Shown: piece by piece, positions 15,966-25,884 of the stretch
How positions within the stretch are numbered: position 1 is the stretch's first letter
Layout: every line of letters begins with the position of its first letter
Assembly: GCA_002869605.1 (NCBI GenBank)
Contig: PKUI01000038.1
Location: forward strand, 1 to 45,211
Length of the DNA: 45,211 bases
From: Desulfuromonas sp.
GTDB taxonomy: Bacteria; Desulfobacterota; Desulfuromonadia; Desulfuromonadales; SZUA-401
Reading direction: 5' to 3'
The notes under the pieces: generated by a model
Told to the model about the DNA's origin: nothing
The model's input: only the letters and a program-made list of their open reading frames with translations
Database searches by the model: none
Program-made: the position numbers and the translations under genes

Positions 15966-17317
15966 CCTGGCTCCTCAACAATTTCGCCGATCAGATCGTA
16001 CTCGGAGGAATCGGTAATTTTCAAGTTGACCACCTCTCCGACGTCGGACTGTCCCGCCGTGATGTAGACCAGGCCATCGACATCCGGAGCCTGGCGGACA
16101 CTGCGCCCTTTCAGCAACAGTTCCGTTTCCTCGCTGAATCCCTCGACCAGTACCGGTTCGACCTTTCCGACCAGCTCCCGGTTCTTGCGAAAAGAGACCC
16201 GGCTCTGGGTCTTCATCAGCTTGCGATAGCGAGCCTGCTTGGTCCTCTCCTGGACCTGCTCCTCCATCTCGGCCGCCGGGGTCCCTTCCTCGCGGGAATA
16301 GCGGAACACCCCAACCCGTTCGAAGTGTCCATCCGCAACGAACTCCTGTAACTTGGCGAACTGAGTATCACTCTCTCCCGGGAAGCCGACAATAAAGGAT
16401 GTTCGCAGCGTCACGTCCGGCAATTTCTCGCGGATTCTCACGATCAGGTTGCGCACCCCCTGTTCGTCAATACGGCGATTCATCTGCTTCAGCAGTTCGT
16501 TGTCGATATGCTGCAGCGGGATATCCAGGTACGAGCAGATCTTTTCCTCTTGCGCGATGAGCTCCAGCAGTTCGTCGCTGATACCGTCAGGGTAGGCATA
16601 GAGCAGGCGCAGCCACTTAAGCTGTTCGATCTCCACCAGTGCCCGCAGTAGCTTTTCAAGGGTCGCGCCGTCGCTACGGTCTCGGCCGAAGGCGGTGATA
16701 TCCTGGGCGATCAGATTGATCTCGACCACCCCCTGCTCGGTAAGCCTCTTAACCTCCTCGACCACCGAATCGATGGAGCGTGACCTCAGTGTCCCGCGCA
16801 CCTGGGGAATCACGCAGTAGGAACAGTGGTGACTGCACCCTTCGGCAATCTTGACGTAGGTCGAGTAGAAAGGGGAGGATGTCACCCGCGGCGTGGCATG
16901 ATCGTAGAGGTAATCGGGTTGACTGGTGATCGCCTTGAGAGAGTCGTTCTGCGAAAGACCCGACTCCAGTAGTTCGACAATGCGTGGCGCATCGGCGGTC
17001 CCCATAAACAGGTCGACCTCGGGAAACTCCTCCTGTAACTCCTCACGATAGCGCTGCGGAAGACACCCGGTCACGACCAGCAGCCGGCAGTTCCCGTTTT
17101 TTTTCAGGTCGTCCAGATTGAGAATCGTCTCAATCGATTCTTCCTTGGCATCGTTGATAAACGTGCAGGTGTTGACAATGATGATTTCAGCCTGCTCTTC
17201 CTCGGTCACGATCTGGTAGCGGTCATCCGGCAGATGACCAAGCATGATCTCGGCATCGACAAGGTTCTTCGGACAACCGAGGCTCACCAGGCTTACGGTA
17301 TGTTTTCCCACAATCAA
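15962..17317 (-). CDS. rimO: Ribosomal protein S12 methylthiotransferase RimO
   Basis: The 451-residue radical-SAM enzyme methylthiolates an Asp of ribosomal protein S12. The N-terminal MTTase domain has [12 protein letters not shown] with further cluster Cys in NTCTFINDA and VTGCLPQRY. The radical SAM motif is [14 protein letters not shown], and SFIVGFPGE follows. A C-terminal TRAM domain is present. The S12-specific signature distinguishes it from MiaB. The start is TTG 17317 with GGAG 6 nt upstream; GTG 17311 is an alternative. It lies 17 bp after yajQ and overlaps apbE by 4 bp. Confidence 0.96.
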   Translation of the reverse strand: MIVGKHTVSLVSLGCPKNLVDAEIMLGHLPDDRYQIVTEEEQAEIIIVNTCTFINDAKEESIETILNLDDLKKNGNCRLLVVTGCLPQRYREELQEEFPEVDLFMGTADAPRIVELLESGLSQNDSLKAITSQPDYLYDHATPRVTSSPFYSTYVKIAEGCSHHCSYCVIPQVRGTLRSRSIDSVVEEVKRLTEQGVVEINLIAQDITAFGRDRSDGATLEKLLRALVEIEQLKWLRLLYAYPDGISDELLELIAQEEKICSYLDIPLQHIDNELLKQMNRRIDEQGVRNLIVRIREKLPDVTLRTSFIVGFPGESDTQFAKLQEFVADGHFERVGVFRYSREEGTPAAEMEEQVQERTKQARYRKLMKTQSRVSFRKNRELVGKVEPVLVEGFSEETELLLKGRSVRQAPDVDGLVYITAGQSDVGEVVNLKITDSSEYDLIGEIVEEPG

Positions 17318-17334
17318 CTCTTTCTCCGCGCTCG

Positions 17335-17820
17335 CTAGGAGCGCATATTGATAAATTGCAGTTCGATGTCGAAATCGAGCCCCTTCAGGAACTGGATAAC
17401 CTCCTGCAAGTCATCGATCTTTTTCCCGGTAACCCGAACCTGGTCCTCCATGATCTGTGCCTGGACCTTCAGCTTGGTCTCCTTGATTTTTTTGACCAGC
17501 TCCTTGCCTTTCTCCTTGCTGATCCCCTCGACAATCGCCACCTTCTGGCGCACTGCGCCCGCGGAGGCAGGCTCCTTCTTGCCGAAATCGAGACACTTGG
17601 GTGAGACGCTGCGGCGCACCAGCCGCTCACGCAACAAGCCACACATCGCCTCCAGTTTGTAGTCATCCGCAGCCTCCAGGGTCAGTCCATTCCCCTCCAG
17701 GTCAATTTCGTTATGCGTGCCCTTGAAATCGTAGCGCTGGCTTATTTCCTTGCGCACCTGGTTTACGGCATTATCGACTTCCTGCATGTCGACCTTTGAA
17801 ACAATATCGAAACTTGGCAT
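17335..17820 (-). CDS. yajQ: YajQ family nucleotide-binding protein
   Basis: The 161-residue protein matches the usual YajQ length (about 160). Conserved sequences are [54 protein letters not shown], and C-terminal [16 protein letters not shown]. It consists of two ferredoxin-like domains. YajQ-family members bind c-di-GMP in some bacteria and have also been linked to RNA or nucleotide binding. ATG 17820 has AAAGGA upstream. It heads the rimO-apbE run and is separated from lolA by a GC-rich hairpin. Confidence 0.95.
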   Translation of the reverse strand: MPSFDIVSKVDMQEVDNAVNQVRKEISQRYDFKGTHNEIDLEGNGLTLEAADDYKLEAMCGLLRERLVRRSVSPKCLDFGKKEPASAGAVRQKVAIVEGISKEKGKELVKKIKETKLKVQAQIMEDQVRVTGKKIDDLQEVIQFLKGLDFDIELQFINMRS

Positions 17821-17880
17821 AACCAGAACATCCTTTCACGTATGGCTTAAAACAACGTAGAATCGCGACCTTAATAGCAC

Positions 17881-17918
17881 AAACCGCCCCGCAGGCCAAG
17901 CCTCTTGCGGAGCGGTTT
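17881..17918 (-). terminator. GC-rich hairpin between lolA and yajQ
   Basis: AAACCGC (17881-17887) pairs with GCGGTTT (17912-17918), and CCGCA (17889-17893) with TGCGG inside, around one mismatch. No good U tract follows on either strand, so it may be a weak terminator or attenuator rather than a classical intrinsic terminator. Confidence 0.5.
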
Positions 17919-17944
17919 ACGGTCGTATGCGCGAAATTGGAGAA

Positions 17945-18730
17945 TTAGAAGCCCATCTCCTTGCCGGTCGGACGGATGACATCAACCCCGGCAGGCAGAA
18001 TGAACCGGAACAGGCTATCCGGTAATCCTCGGTTCACGCGTATATTGCTGAATTCGATCTGGGTACGGTTCCCTTCGGGGCTGAACACCGTGCTCGCGCG
18101 GATGGGGAAGGTATCGCCTACTGTTCCGCTGGCCTTGAAGGCAAGGACCGCATCACGATCCACGACCAGCAACATCCGCTGAATCAGCACGGAACTACGT
18201 CGGGGACTCAGTTCGAGCACGTAATTCCCCGCGACATCCTGATTGGGGTAGCCCCAGGTAATCTGAAAATCGCGCGACAGATTGCCCATGCCGGTCAAAA
18301 AAGTCATCGGGTCATCGGAGCGTGTTCGACCGGTGAACTCAATGTCAGACTGGATGACCTGGTTGTTTTCCGGCAGATAAACCCACAGCGTCTTGCCATC
18401 GGAGACAAACTCCTGGCGTGTCGGCTGATCGTATTCCCAGCGGAATTGCGCCACCGGCACACGGTCCGCGCGACTGCGAACATATTTAACCATGACCCGC
18501 CCCGCCCCATGCTGAGCCTGGCCGAGCGTGGCTATTTCCGCTTCCTGGAAAAAATCGCCCTCGAAATCAAGCAGCGCCGAATTGCTCCCTCCGCGCATCC
18601 GTGTTGCGTCAGACTTAAAGGGTTTTTCCAGGGTATTAATTACATCACTCAAACCGATTGGCGCCGCCCAGAGTGTCTGGGCCAGGGCCATCACGGCCAA
18701 CAGCGTTGCGAAACAGGCTATCTTTTTCAT
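17945..18730 (-). CDS. lolA: Outer-membrane lipoprotein carrier protein LolA
   Basis: ATG 18730 (SD GGGAG) gives 261 residues with a signal peptide cleaved near LWAAP. The mature part is a LolA beta-barrel-like domain: GRVMVKYVRS, FRWEYDQPTRQEFVSDGKTLWVYLPENNQV, then VLELSPRR and FPIRASTVFSPEGNRTQIEFSNI. LolA shuttles lipoproteins across the periplasm from LolCDE to LolB. The protein is longer than the roughly 200-residue proteobacterial LolA because of an extended N-terminal portion. It begins 27 bp after cheD and so probably sits at the end of the chemotaxis transcript. Confidence 0.88.
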   Translation of the reverse strand: MKKIACFATLLAVMALAQTLWAAPIGLSDVINTLEKPFKSDATRMRGGSNSALLDFEGDFFQEAEIATLGQAQHGAGRVMVKYVRSRADRVPVAQFRWEYDQPTRQEFVSDGKTLWVYLPENNQVIQSDIEFTGRTRSDDPMTFLTGMGNLSRDFQITWGYPNQDVAGNYVLELSPRRSSVLIQRMLLVVDRDAVLAFKASGTVGDTFPIRASTVFSPEGNRTQIEFSNIRVNRGLPDSLFRFILPAGVDVIRPTGKEMGF

Positions 18731-18756
18731 GCACACTCTCCCATCAGCTGAAACCT

Positions 18757-19239
18757 CTACAACAACTTCGGCTCTTTTGAACGCACGGTCATCACGGCCA
18801 CGCTCCCGCTGGCCAGGTCAAACTCGAGGCTCCGCCCCTGATTCCCCCCGGTTTCCTGGCCCACCACGGGGATTTGCATTTGCGCTAGAACCTCGATGGC
18901 TTGGCTCAGGTTGAGTTCGCCGATGGGGGTCAACCGCTCGTGCGTCGACAGAAACATCTGACTCCCCCCCACCAGCTTGGCCACCAGCGCACCTTGTGGC
19001 GAACCGCAGGCGGCAAGTTTTTCCACCATCTCCGCAATGGCCAGGTTTACGTAGGTCGCCGGCTTTACCGATGTATGCCCCTCACGCGGAACCGGCAGCA
19101 ACGCATGCGCAAGTGCGCCACGTTGTGCTGCTTCATCATACAGCAAAATGGCCAGACAGGACCCCAGGCCACGGGCAACCAGGGTGGCAGGCGCCTCAGC
19201 GAGGCGATATTCAGCAATACCGACTCGAAGAACGTCCAT
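18757..19239 (-). CDS. cheD: Chemoreceptor glutamine deamidase CheD
   Basis: The 160-residue protein shows the CheD catalytic signature ARGLGSCLAILLYD (Cys28) followed by the conserved His in GALAHALLP and a Thr. These are the Cys-His-Thr residues of the deamidase that converts receptor Gln to Glu and that also partners CheC. It starts one base after the cheC stop. Its presence with CheC and without CheB suggests adaptation centred on CheC/CheD. Confidence 0.96.
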   Translation of the reverse strand: MDVLRVGIAEYRLAEAPATLVARGLGSCLAILLYDEAAQRGALAHALLPVPREGHTSVKPATYVNLAIAEMVEKLAACGSPQGALVAKLVGGSQMFLSTHERLTPIGELNLSQAIEVLAQMQIPVVGQETGGNQGRSLEFDLASGSVAVMTVRSKEPKLL

Positions 19240-19240
19240 C

Positions 19241-19858
19241 TCAGGTCACTCCAATCGCCTCAAAGAGGGTATCTAAGGACTCGCGATCAGGGATCAGAAA
19301 GAAATGACCGCTCAAATCGGTCTGCGACGGATCGCTTCCATAAACAACCGCTTCCAGCATGACAGCCTGTTCGCTCTGCTGGATCAGGTCTCCGAGCACC
19401 GCGTCGATAACCGCACCGACCATATCGTATGCAAATTGCGGCGTCGAGGGGATCAACGTCTTGTTTACCAGACTGCCCAAGGCGCCAAGGTAAGCCGATG
19501 CGAGGATATTGCCGATCTCCTTGAGGGTCGACTCCTCGATTTCATCAAGCACCTGCTGGGACGGGGTCCGTGATACCACCCGGCGCAGCAACTCCATGAC
19601 ACTATCTTCGGGAAATACCATCAACACCAGGCCCCGCGCATCACCCAAAACCTGCAGCACCACACCGGCCACCAGCTTCTCCGCCCCACCCAGCAGCTCC
19701 GGAACCTTGGCAACATCGGTCACCGTGGCCTTGGGAACACGAATATAAATCGTCTCTCCGAGCATTTGCGAGAGCGCCGTCGCCGCATGCCCCATGCCGA
19801 TATTGCTCATCTCTCGCAAGGCATCGAGCTGTATCTCATTGAAGGTGAGTGCGCTCAT
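19241..19858 (-). CDS. cheC: CheY-P phosphatase CheC
   Basis: The 205-residue protein has two copies of the CheC active-site motif: DALREMSNIGMGHAATALS (residues 13-31) and ESTLKEIGNILASAYLGAL near 108-126, each with the E(x)2-3N catalytic pair. CheC dephosphorylates CheY-P, and CheD binding enhances this. ATG overlaps the cheA stop by 4 bp (ATGA). Confidence 0.96.
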   Translation of the reverse strand: MSALTFNEIQLDALREMSNIGMGHAATALSQMLGETIYIRVPKATVTDVAKVPELLGGAEKLVAGVVLQVLGDARGLVLMVFPEDSVMELLRRVVSRTPSQQVLDEIEESTLKEIGNILASAYLGALGSLVNKTLIPSTPQFAYDMVGAVIDAVLGDLIQQSEQAVMLEAVVYGSDPSQTDLSGHFFLIPDRESLDTLFEAIGVT

Positions 19859-21864
19859 ACACCCTCTCCCGCGGTACGGGCCAATAACGGCATAGTCTTC
19901 CCTTCGATCAGACCCTGTGGGTCGACAATGAAAACGATATTCCCTTCTCCCAGGAAAGTGGCACCACTGACCCCGGTCAGTTGGTCGAGCGGCGGGGCCA
20001 GGGCCTTGACAAAGGCCTCGCGTTGTCCGACCAGCCGATCGACAACCAGCCCGAGTTTGCGTCCACGATACTCGGTGATCACCACCGGAATCGAGCCAAT
20101 CCTGGGTGGACTGGGCAATTCCAGCAATTTCGACAGGGACACCAAGGGGATCAGGTCTTCGTCAAACTGGATCACCATCTGCTTGCCCGAAGCACGGATC
20201 TCCTTACGGTCAACGTCGAGACTGTGCCCGACACGGGTAATCGGGATACCGAGCAGGTTACCGCCGACTTCAACCAACAAAATCTGGATAATCGCAACAG
20301 AGAGCGGCAGTTTCATCAGGATACGGGTCCCCATCCCGCGCTCCGACTCGATCTGCAGAATCCCGCCGAGGATTTCGACGGCGTTTTTGACCACATCCAT
20401 GCCGACGCCACGCCCTGAGGTCTCGGTGATCTGAGATGCCGTTGAAAAACCGGGAACGCAGACCAACTGCAGAGCATCCCGGTCGCGCATGCTGCGCGCC
20501 TGTGTCGCCGTGATCAGTCCTTTTTCGATCGCCTTGTTGCGGATCTTTTCAGGATCCATTCCCCAACCGTCGTCTGCGACGCTGAGCAGGACCATGTCCT
20601 TCTCTCGCCAGGCTCGGACGGTAACAACTCCACGCTTGTCGACACCATGATCGACCGCGTTGCGCACCATGTGCACCAAGGGATCGGAGAGTTCATCAAG
20701 GATCGCGCGATCGAGTTCGATATCCTCACCTTCGAGACGTAAGGTGACATCCTTGCCGGTCTTCTTGCCGAGTTCTCGAACCAGCCGCGGCAAACGCCCG
20801 GTGATGCTCTCGATCGGCAGCATGCGAACCTGCAGTACATGATGGTGAAGGTCCGTAATCAATCGCGCCAGCTGACCGACCCCCTCCCTGACATCCTTCC
20901 AGCGTTCCTCTTTAGTTGCCGTCTGCAACATATAACGATTGGTGAGCAATTCTCCGGTCAAATTGATAAACCGATCAAGCAGGTCCGTGCGGACACGAAT
21001 CGTTCTCACACTGTCGTCACCACGTCCCTTGGCGACAGTATCTCGCTCCGACTTCTTGGCCTCGGGTTCGGCTAGGATGACACGGGCCACGTCGGGTTGC
21101 TGTTCCAGCAATTTCTGTAGTTCTTCGGGAGAAGTCTTGGTACGTAGGTGGGCATGCAGGTGCCGGACCGGGGTGCCGGTCGCCACTTCTTCTGCCGTCG
21201 GCACCCGATAAAGCAGTTCGCCAAGCTGTTCCAATTCGCGGAACAACAGCATGGCACGCGCCGCCGGCGCCGCAGCATCCGGGGAAAGGTCGATCTGCAG
21301 AGCCAATACCCCGGAACCAAGCTTCGGGTGAGCCGGGGGCTCAGGAGCAGGGGCCACTGGTTGGTCAGGCTCTTCCACACCTTCTTCCGGACCAAAGTCG
21401 AAATCGATCCCCCCAACATCTTCCTGTGGTTGGGGGTCGGTCGCAACCAGACCGACGTCCTCCGGGAAGACCACCCCGGGTGTGGCAACTTTCTGTTCAC
21501 CGCCATCCGGAAGCCCTTGGAGAAACTCGTCAATCGCCCGCTCGGGCTGATCCTGTTCGATGTCCTCCATCAACCCTTCCAGCAGGTCGATGCCATCCAG
21601 CAGGGTATCCACCGACTCGGCGGACGCTTCCCCCGTTTTGCGGAAACCGTCAAGAATATCCTCGAGCCGATGTGCGAGCTGTGCCGTGCTCTCGTAACCC
21701 ATCGACGCAGCCATCCCCTTGACGGAGTGGGCATTACGGAACATAGTGTCGATCACCGAACGATCCGCGGGATTCTTCTCGAGTGTTATGACCAGCTTCG
21801 CCATGCTGGCGAGATGTTCTCCAGCCTCGCTGAGAAACATCCCTTTGTATTTGGACATATCCAT
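19855..21864 (-). CDS. cheA: Chemotaxis histidine kinase CheA
   Basis: The 669-residue kinase has all five CheA regions. P1 Hpt carries His46 in FRNAHSVKGMAA. A P2 regulator-binding domain lies near residues 195-275. P3 dimerisation starts around VRTIRVRTDLLDRFINLTGELL. The P4 ATPase has the N box LVHMVRNAVDHGVD, the G1 box VADDGWGMDP and the G2 box GRGVGMDVVKNAV. P5 is the CheW-like region (LLVEVGGNLLGIPITRV to the end). It is driven by the adjacent MCP/CheW array and phosphorylates CheY. Start ATG 21864; MSKYKGMF two codons later is an alternative. Confidence 0.97.
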   Translation of the reverse strand: MDMSKYKGMFLSEAGEHLASMAKLVITLEKNPADRSVIDTMFRNAHSVKGMAASMGYESTAQLAHRLEDILDGFRKTGEASAESVDTLLDGIDLLEGLMEDIEQDQPERAIDEFLQGLPDGGEQKVATPGVVFPEDVGLVATDPQPQEDVGGIDFDFGPEEGVEEPDQPVAPAPEPPAHPKLGSGVLALQIDLSPDAAAPAARAMLLFRELEQLGELLYRVPTAEEVATGTPVRHLHAHLRTKTSPEELQKLLEQQPDVARVILAEPEAKKSERDTVAKGRGDDSVRTIRVRTDLLDRFINLTGELLTNRYMLQTATKEERWKDVREGVGQLARLITDLHHHVLQVRMLPIESITGRLPRLVRELGKKTGKDVTLRLEGEDIELDRAILDELSDPLVHMVRNAVDHGVDKRGVVTVRAWREKDMVLLSVADDGWGMDPEKIRNKAIEKGLITATQARSMRDRDALQLVCVPGFSTASQITETSGRGVGMDVVKNAVEILGGILQIESERGMGTRILMKLPLSVAIIQILLVEVGGNLLGIPITRVGHSLDVDRKEIRASGKQMVIQFDEDLIPLVSLSKLLELPSPPRIGSIPVVITEYRGRKLGLVVDRLVGQREAFVKALAPPLDQLTGVSGATFLGEGNIVFIVDPQGLIEGKTMPLLARTAGEGV

Positions 21865-21895
21865 GGTCTACCCCTTGAGGTGGAGCCTAACCCGG

Positions 21896-22258
21896 CTATC
21901 CGCAGATCCGCTTGACAACCTCAACCACCCGTTCTTCCTTGAACGGCTTGACGATAAAATCCTTGGCCCCCACTTGCACCGCCTCGAGTACCAGCGACTC
22001 CTGACCGAGGGCACTACACATCACGATACGTGCGTAGGGATCTTCCTTGATGATCTCCTCTAGCGCCTCGATCCCGCTTTTGAGTGGCATGACGATATCC
22101 ATCGTCACCAGGTCAGGTTGGTGTTTGCGATACAACGCAACCGCCTCCTCACCATTGGTCGCCTCGGCAACAACCGAATAACCAACCTTTGTCAGAATAT
22201 CCTTGAGCAGATTGCGCATAAACAGGGCATCATCTGCAATCAGTACCTTAAGCCCCAC
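21896..22258 (-). CDS. cheY: Chemotaxis response regulator CheY
   Basis: The 120-residue single receiver domain has acidic pair D9-D10, phospho-acceptor D54 (LVTMDIVMP), the conserved Ser in MCSALGQ and Lys in FIVKPF: a complete active site, unlike the receiver at 7275-7991. The start is GTG 22258 with GAGGAGG 6 nt upstream; it overlaps cheW by 11 bp. The output partner is presumably the flagellar switch or a type IV pilus motor. No flagellar gene is visible in the window. Confidence 0.96.
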   Translation of the reverse strand: MGLKVLIADDALFMRNLLKDILTKVGYSVVAEATNGEEAVALYRKHQPDLVTMDIVMPLKSGIEALEEIIKEDPYARIVMCSALGQESLVLEAVQVGAKDFIVKPFKEERVVEVVKRICG

Positions 22259-22694
22259 GTTCGCCTCCTCTATCTACAAATGTTTCATCAATTGCGGCCG
22301 TCAAACGCTCCAGATCGAGCAGATTGATCATTTCATCCTGCTCGTTTTGAACTGCCCGAATATACGTATTCGCACGTCGTTCTTCACTCTCCGGCAGGAG
22401 AGCCTCTTCACTCATGGCACGAAACCCGACAACCTGGGTCACGGCCAGGGCCAGCTTCATCTCGCTGCCCGCGAGAACCACTACCCGATGATCACGCTGC
22501 TGGTCGCCAAGCTGCAAAAAACCACCCAGATCAAAAACCGGCACCACCTGGCTGTGAAAGTTCAGTGCGCCCATGACATGCTGCGGCGCACGTGGCACGT
22601 AAAAAAGCTCCTCCGCTTCCACAACTTCCTGGATTTTATCGACCTCGAGGCCATATCGTTCTTCCCCGAGGAAAAAAACCAGTAGTTGGCTCAT
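22248..22694 (-). CDS. cheW: Chemotaxis coupling protein CheW
   Basis: The 148-residue CheW domain shows [27 protein letters not shown], then [24 protein letters not shown]. It links receptors to CheA. ATG overlaps the MCP stop (ATGA), and the 3' end overlaps cheY by 11 bp. Confidence 0.95.
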   Translation of the reverse strand: MSQLLVFFLGEERYGLEVDKIQEVVEAEELFYVPRAPQHVMGALNFHSQVVPVFDLGGFLQLGDQQRDHRVVVLAGSEMKLALAVTQVVGFRAMSEEALLPESEERRANTYIRAVQNEQDEMINLLDLERLTAAIDETFVDRGGERGA

Positions 22695-23968
22695 CCGTGG
22701 AGATCCTCCATACCGAGGTCAAAACGACTGACCATGGTCAGCAGCTCTTCGGAGAGGCCCGAAAGCTCCTGGGCCGAGCGCGCCATCTCTTCCATCGACG
22801 CCGACTGTTCCTGCGTAGCTGCCGAAACCTGCTCGGTTGCCGCAGCGTTATCGTCGGTAACCTTGGCAATTTCATCCATGGCGGACTCAATCTCCCGGGC
22901 GCCCCCCGACTGTTGGTCCGAGAGTTCGGCAATCGTTTGAGCCTTACTCCGGGTATTCAGAGCATGCTCGGTAATCTCGTTAAAGGCCCCTCCCGTCGTA
23001 TCGAGCGCTTCATGGCCCGAATGCATCATCTGCACGCTGTCACGCATTGAAAGCTGCACCTTCTGACTTTCCTCGCGGATGGTCTCGACCAGGCCGGTAA
23101 TCTCCGAAGCCGACTCTGCCGTCGACTCTGCCAGCTTACGCACCTCCTCCGCGACCACCGAGAATCCTCGCCCGTATTCTCCGGCGCGCGCCGCCTCGAT
23201 GGTTGCATTCAGTGCCAACAGGTTGGTTTTCTGCGAAATGCCACTGATAACGTCGACGATCTGCCCGATCTTTTGAACATTGTCGCCAAAATCCATTATC
23301 TGAGCGCTGTTGCGCTCAACATCCATCAGCACCTGCTTCATCTTGTCCATGGCCGAACGAGCCATGTCACCACCCTGCTCCGCCGTACTGACCGTCGTAA
23401 CCGCGGCTTCCTTCATCTTTTGGGCGGCGTTGGCGATCAGGTCAACGGAAATAACCAGCTCCTTGACGATTTTCGCACCCTTTTCGACCATTTCAGCCTG
23501 TTTTTCAGCCCCTCGGCTGACCTGTTCAATGGTATTTGACACCTGGTGCGATGAGGCACTGATCTCCTGGGATGAGGCCGACAGTCCCTGCGCGGAGTCG
23601 GAAACCCGATGCGAGGAACGACGGATCTGGCCGACCAGCACGCGAAGGTTTTCTGCCAGCCGGTTAAGGCTCTCCGCAAGATCCTCCGTCTCGTCGGGGA
23701 ACTTGCGTTGCGACCACGCTACCTGCGTGGTCAAATCTCCTTCGCTGAAACGCTCGGCGGCCTCGCGCAACAAACCGATATTGCTTGTAAAGGCCTTGGA
23801 AAAAAGCCACCCCAGAAGCAGGCCAACCACCAGGGCCGTCCCCATCACCACCAGCTGCTCGAGAAATTCCGGCAGGCCCAGAAAGGGCGCCAAGAAGTCG
23901 ACTGCGACAATCGTCGCCACGACAAAAATGAAGCCAAGAGTGAATTTGTACGAAATTTCTATACGCAT
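22691..23968 (-). CDS. Methyl-accepting chemotaxis protein without a large sensor domain
   Basis: The 425-residue receptor has two membrane segments packed close together (residues about 8-30 and 37-60) separated by only a few residues (LGLPEF). It has a HAMP-like stretch ([17 protein letters not shown]) and a full signalling domain with tip sequence [20 protein letters not shown]. There is no periplasmic ligand-binding domain, so it probably senses through the membrane, a partner, or the cytoplasmic region. It lies inside the che cluster between cheR and cheW, the likely dedicated receptor of this pathway. Confidence 0.94.
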   Translation of the reverse strand: MRIEISYKFTLGFIFVVATIVAVDFLAPFLGLPEFLEQLVVMGTALVVGLLLGWLFSKAFTSNIGLLREAAERFSEGDLTTQVAWSQRKFPDETEDLAESLNRLAENLRVLVGQIRRSSHRVSDSAQGLSASSQEISASSHQVSNTIEQVSRGAEKQAEMVEKGAKIVKELVISVDLIANAAQKMKEAAVTTVSTAEQGGDMARSAMDKMKQVLMDVERNSAQIMDFGDNVQKIGQIVDVISGISQKTNLLALNATIEAARAGEYGRGFSVVAEEVRKLAESTAESASEITGLVETIREESQKVQLSMRDSVQMMHSGHEALDTTGGAFNEITEHALNTRSKAQTIAELSDQQSGGAREIESAMDEIAKVTDDNAAATEQVSAATQEQSASMEEMARSAQELSGLSEELLTMVSRFDLGMEDLHG

Positions 23969-24011
23969 CTGTCCGCTCCTTTATCCGGCCGCGGCCGGTG
24001 AACTCATTTCT

Positions 24012-24860
24012 TTACTCTTTACCGCGCGCATAGACCCTTTCGGCATGATTGATCGCACGAAAAAACTCTCGCACCGGACCGAGCATGGTCTCCGCCTTGC
24101 CAAGTACCAGCAGGCCCCCCGGAGGTAAAGACTGCGCAAACTGCCCCAGGATGCGCTCCTGTTCCTGACGTGAAAAATAGATCAGCACATTGCGGCACAA
24201 AATCAGATCAACCTGCGGATAGGGATCCGAAAGAATGTCGTGTCTTGCAAATTGCACCCCGCTCCGCAATCGATTTTCTACTATATACCAGCGCCCCTCC
24301 CGTGTGAAATATTTCTGGCGCATTTCTTCTGGAATATTCACCAGTCTCTGCGCCTCGTAGCGGCCGGCCGCAGCCTTGTCAAGCACCGCCTCGCTGATAT
24401 CGCTGGCGATCAGGCGACCCGCCTTAATCCCCAGTTCGCTTAGCAGTATGGCAACAGAATACGGTTCTTCTCCGCTTGAACAGCCGACACTCCAGATGCG
24501 CATACCGCGCGAACCACACCGTCGGGACAAGGCGGGCAACTCGTTTTCAATCACACCGAAGGCTGTTGGATTGCGAAAAAACTGTGACACATGGATCGTC
24601 AGTGTGGTCAGCAGTTCGTCCAGTTCCGCCTCGTCACTCCCCAGCAACTCGGCATAGTCTCTGGCGTCGTTCAGCCCTCGGGCGCGTACGCGGATGGCAA
24701 TTCTGCGCTTGATGCAGCGATCTTTGTACCAGCCGAGATCGAAGTCTCGCTTTTCGACCAGAAGTCGTCTGATCTCCTGGTACTGTTCCTCGGGAAACTC
24801 ACTCCCCAGAAAGGGCCGGTCCATTTCACCGGTGTTATTTGATGCATCGTCTACGGCCAT
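24012..24860 (-). CDS. cheR: Chemotaxis receptor methyltransferase CheR
   Basis: The 282-residue protein has an N-terminal helical CheR domain (YKDRCIKRRIAIRVRARGLNDARDY; TIHVSQFFRNP). The C-terminal SAM-binding domain shows MRIWSVGCSSGEEPYSVAILL, ASDISEAVLDKA, and LILCRNVLIYFSRQ. It methylates receptor glutamates. No CheB methylesterase gene is in the cluster. Start ATG 24860, about 34 bp after thiL. Confidence 0.96.
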   Translation of the reverse strand: MAVDDASNNTGEMDRPFLGSEFPEEQYQEIRRLLVEKRDFDLGWYKDRCIKRRIAIRVRARGLNDARDYAELLGSDEAELDELLTTLTIHVSQFFRNPTAFGVIENELPALSRRCGSRGMRIWSVGCSSGEEPYSVAILLSELGIKAGRLIASDISEAVLDKAAAGRYEAQRLVNIPEEMRQKYFTREGRWYIVENRLRSGVQFARHDILSDPYPQVDLILCRNVLIYFSRQEQERILGQFAQSLPPGGLLVLGKAETMLGPVREFFRAINHAERVYARGKE

Positions 24861-24894
24861 ATTAGCCCTTCGAGTTCACCGCTACGCAGCCACC

Positions 24895-25884
24895 TCAAGG
24901 TTCTCTGCTGAAATGATCGTACCCGACCGCCCCAAGGACCAGACCGGTACTCTCCAACCCCTTGACCTTTAATCCGGGTTCGCTGCACATGCTACCTATC
25001 TCGGTAAGCTGCACCCCGAGCTGCTCAGCCAATTGCCCGACCTCGCCACCTCTCTCGGGCGGAACACAGAACAGTAACTCGTAGTCTTCTCCGCCACGCA
25101 GCACCAGCTCCAGAGCATCCGGGCATTCAGCAACATGACATCGCATCGCCTTCGATAAGGGGATATGGGTGACCTCGATTTCCGCTCCCACTCCCGAAGC
25201 GCGCCGGATATGCCCGAGGTCGGCTAACAAGCCGTCTGAAATGTCGATCATCGCCCGAACAAGGCCCCGCTCAGCCAGAGCCCTGCCCAAAGCGACCCGG
25301 GCCTGGGGCCGATGGTGACGTACCGCCACCTCCGGGGAGGGCTGCTCCCCCCTCTGCAGACAGGACAAAGCCAGTGCGCTGTCGCCAAGAGACCCAGACA
25401 CCCAAAGGCGGTCTCCCGCTTGCGCGCCACTGCGCTGTACCAACTCCTTTAACGGCACGTGCCCCTGTACGGTAATCGCCAGCGTCAGCCCGCCGGCGGA
25501 ACGGCAGGTATCCCCACCTAGTAGCTCGGCACCATAGCGCCCTGCTTCTTCCCGGATGCCGGCAAACAGCTTATCCAGTCCCAGGACCGGTGTGTCGGGG
25601 GGCGCGGCCAACCCCAGGAAAATCGCCTGCGGCGTTCCTCCCATGGCGGCAACGTCGCTGACATTGACAGCTACCGCCTTGCACCCAAGGCTGTAGTAGT
25701 CGGTCCAATCCGTACGAAAGTGAACACCTTCCAGCAGTAGATCGGATGAGGTCAACAGCAGCTCCCCGGCGGGAACCTCTACGGCCGCGCAGTCATCCCC
25801 AATCCCGACCCGGGCCACAGACGTCACGTCTGCCTGCCGAATCCGCTCAATCAGGCCGAATTCTCCGAGCTCTGCCAATTTCAT
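24895..25884 (-). CDS. thiL: Thiamine-monophosphate kinase ThiL
   Basis: The 329-residue protein of the PurM-like fold has GEFGLIERIR at the start, then VARVGIGDDCAAVE, TSSDLLLEGVHFRTDW and KAVAVNVSDVAAMGGTP. GGDTCRSAGGLTLAITVQG, MIDISDGLLADLGHI and RGGEDYELLF complete the motifs for Mg-ATP and TMP binding. It makes thiamine diphosphate. Start ATG overlaps the lon stop (ATGA). Confidence 0.97.
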   Translation of the reverse strand: MKLAELGEFGLIERIRQADVTSVARVGIGDDCAAVEVPAGELLLTSSDLLLEGVHFRTDWTDYYSLGCKAVAVNVSDVAAMGGTPQAIFLGLAAPPDTPVLGLDKLFAGIREEAGRYGAELLGGDTCRSAGGLTLAITVQGHVPLKELVQRSGAQAGDRLWVSGSLGDSALALSCLQRGEQPSPEVAVRHHRPQARVALGRALAERGLVRAMIDISDGLLADLGHIRRASGVGAEIEVTHIPLSKAMRCHVAECPDALELVLRGGEDYELLFCVPPERGGEVGQLAEQLGVQLTEIGSMCSEPGLKVKGLESTGLVLGAVGYDHFSREP

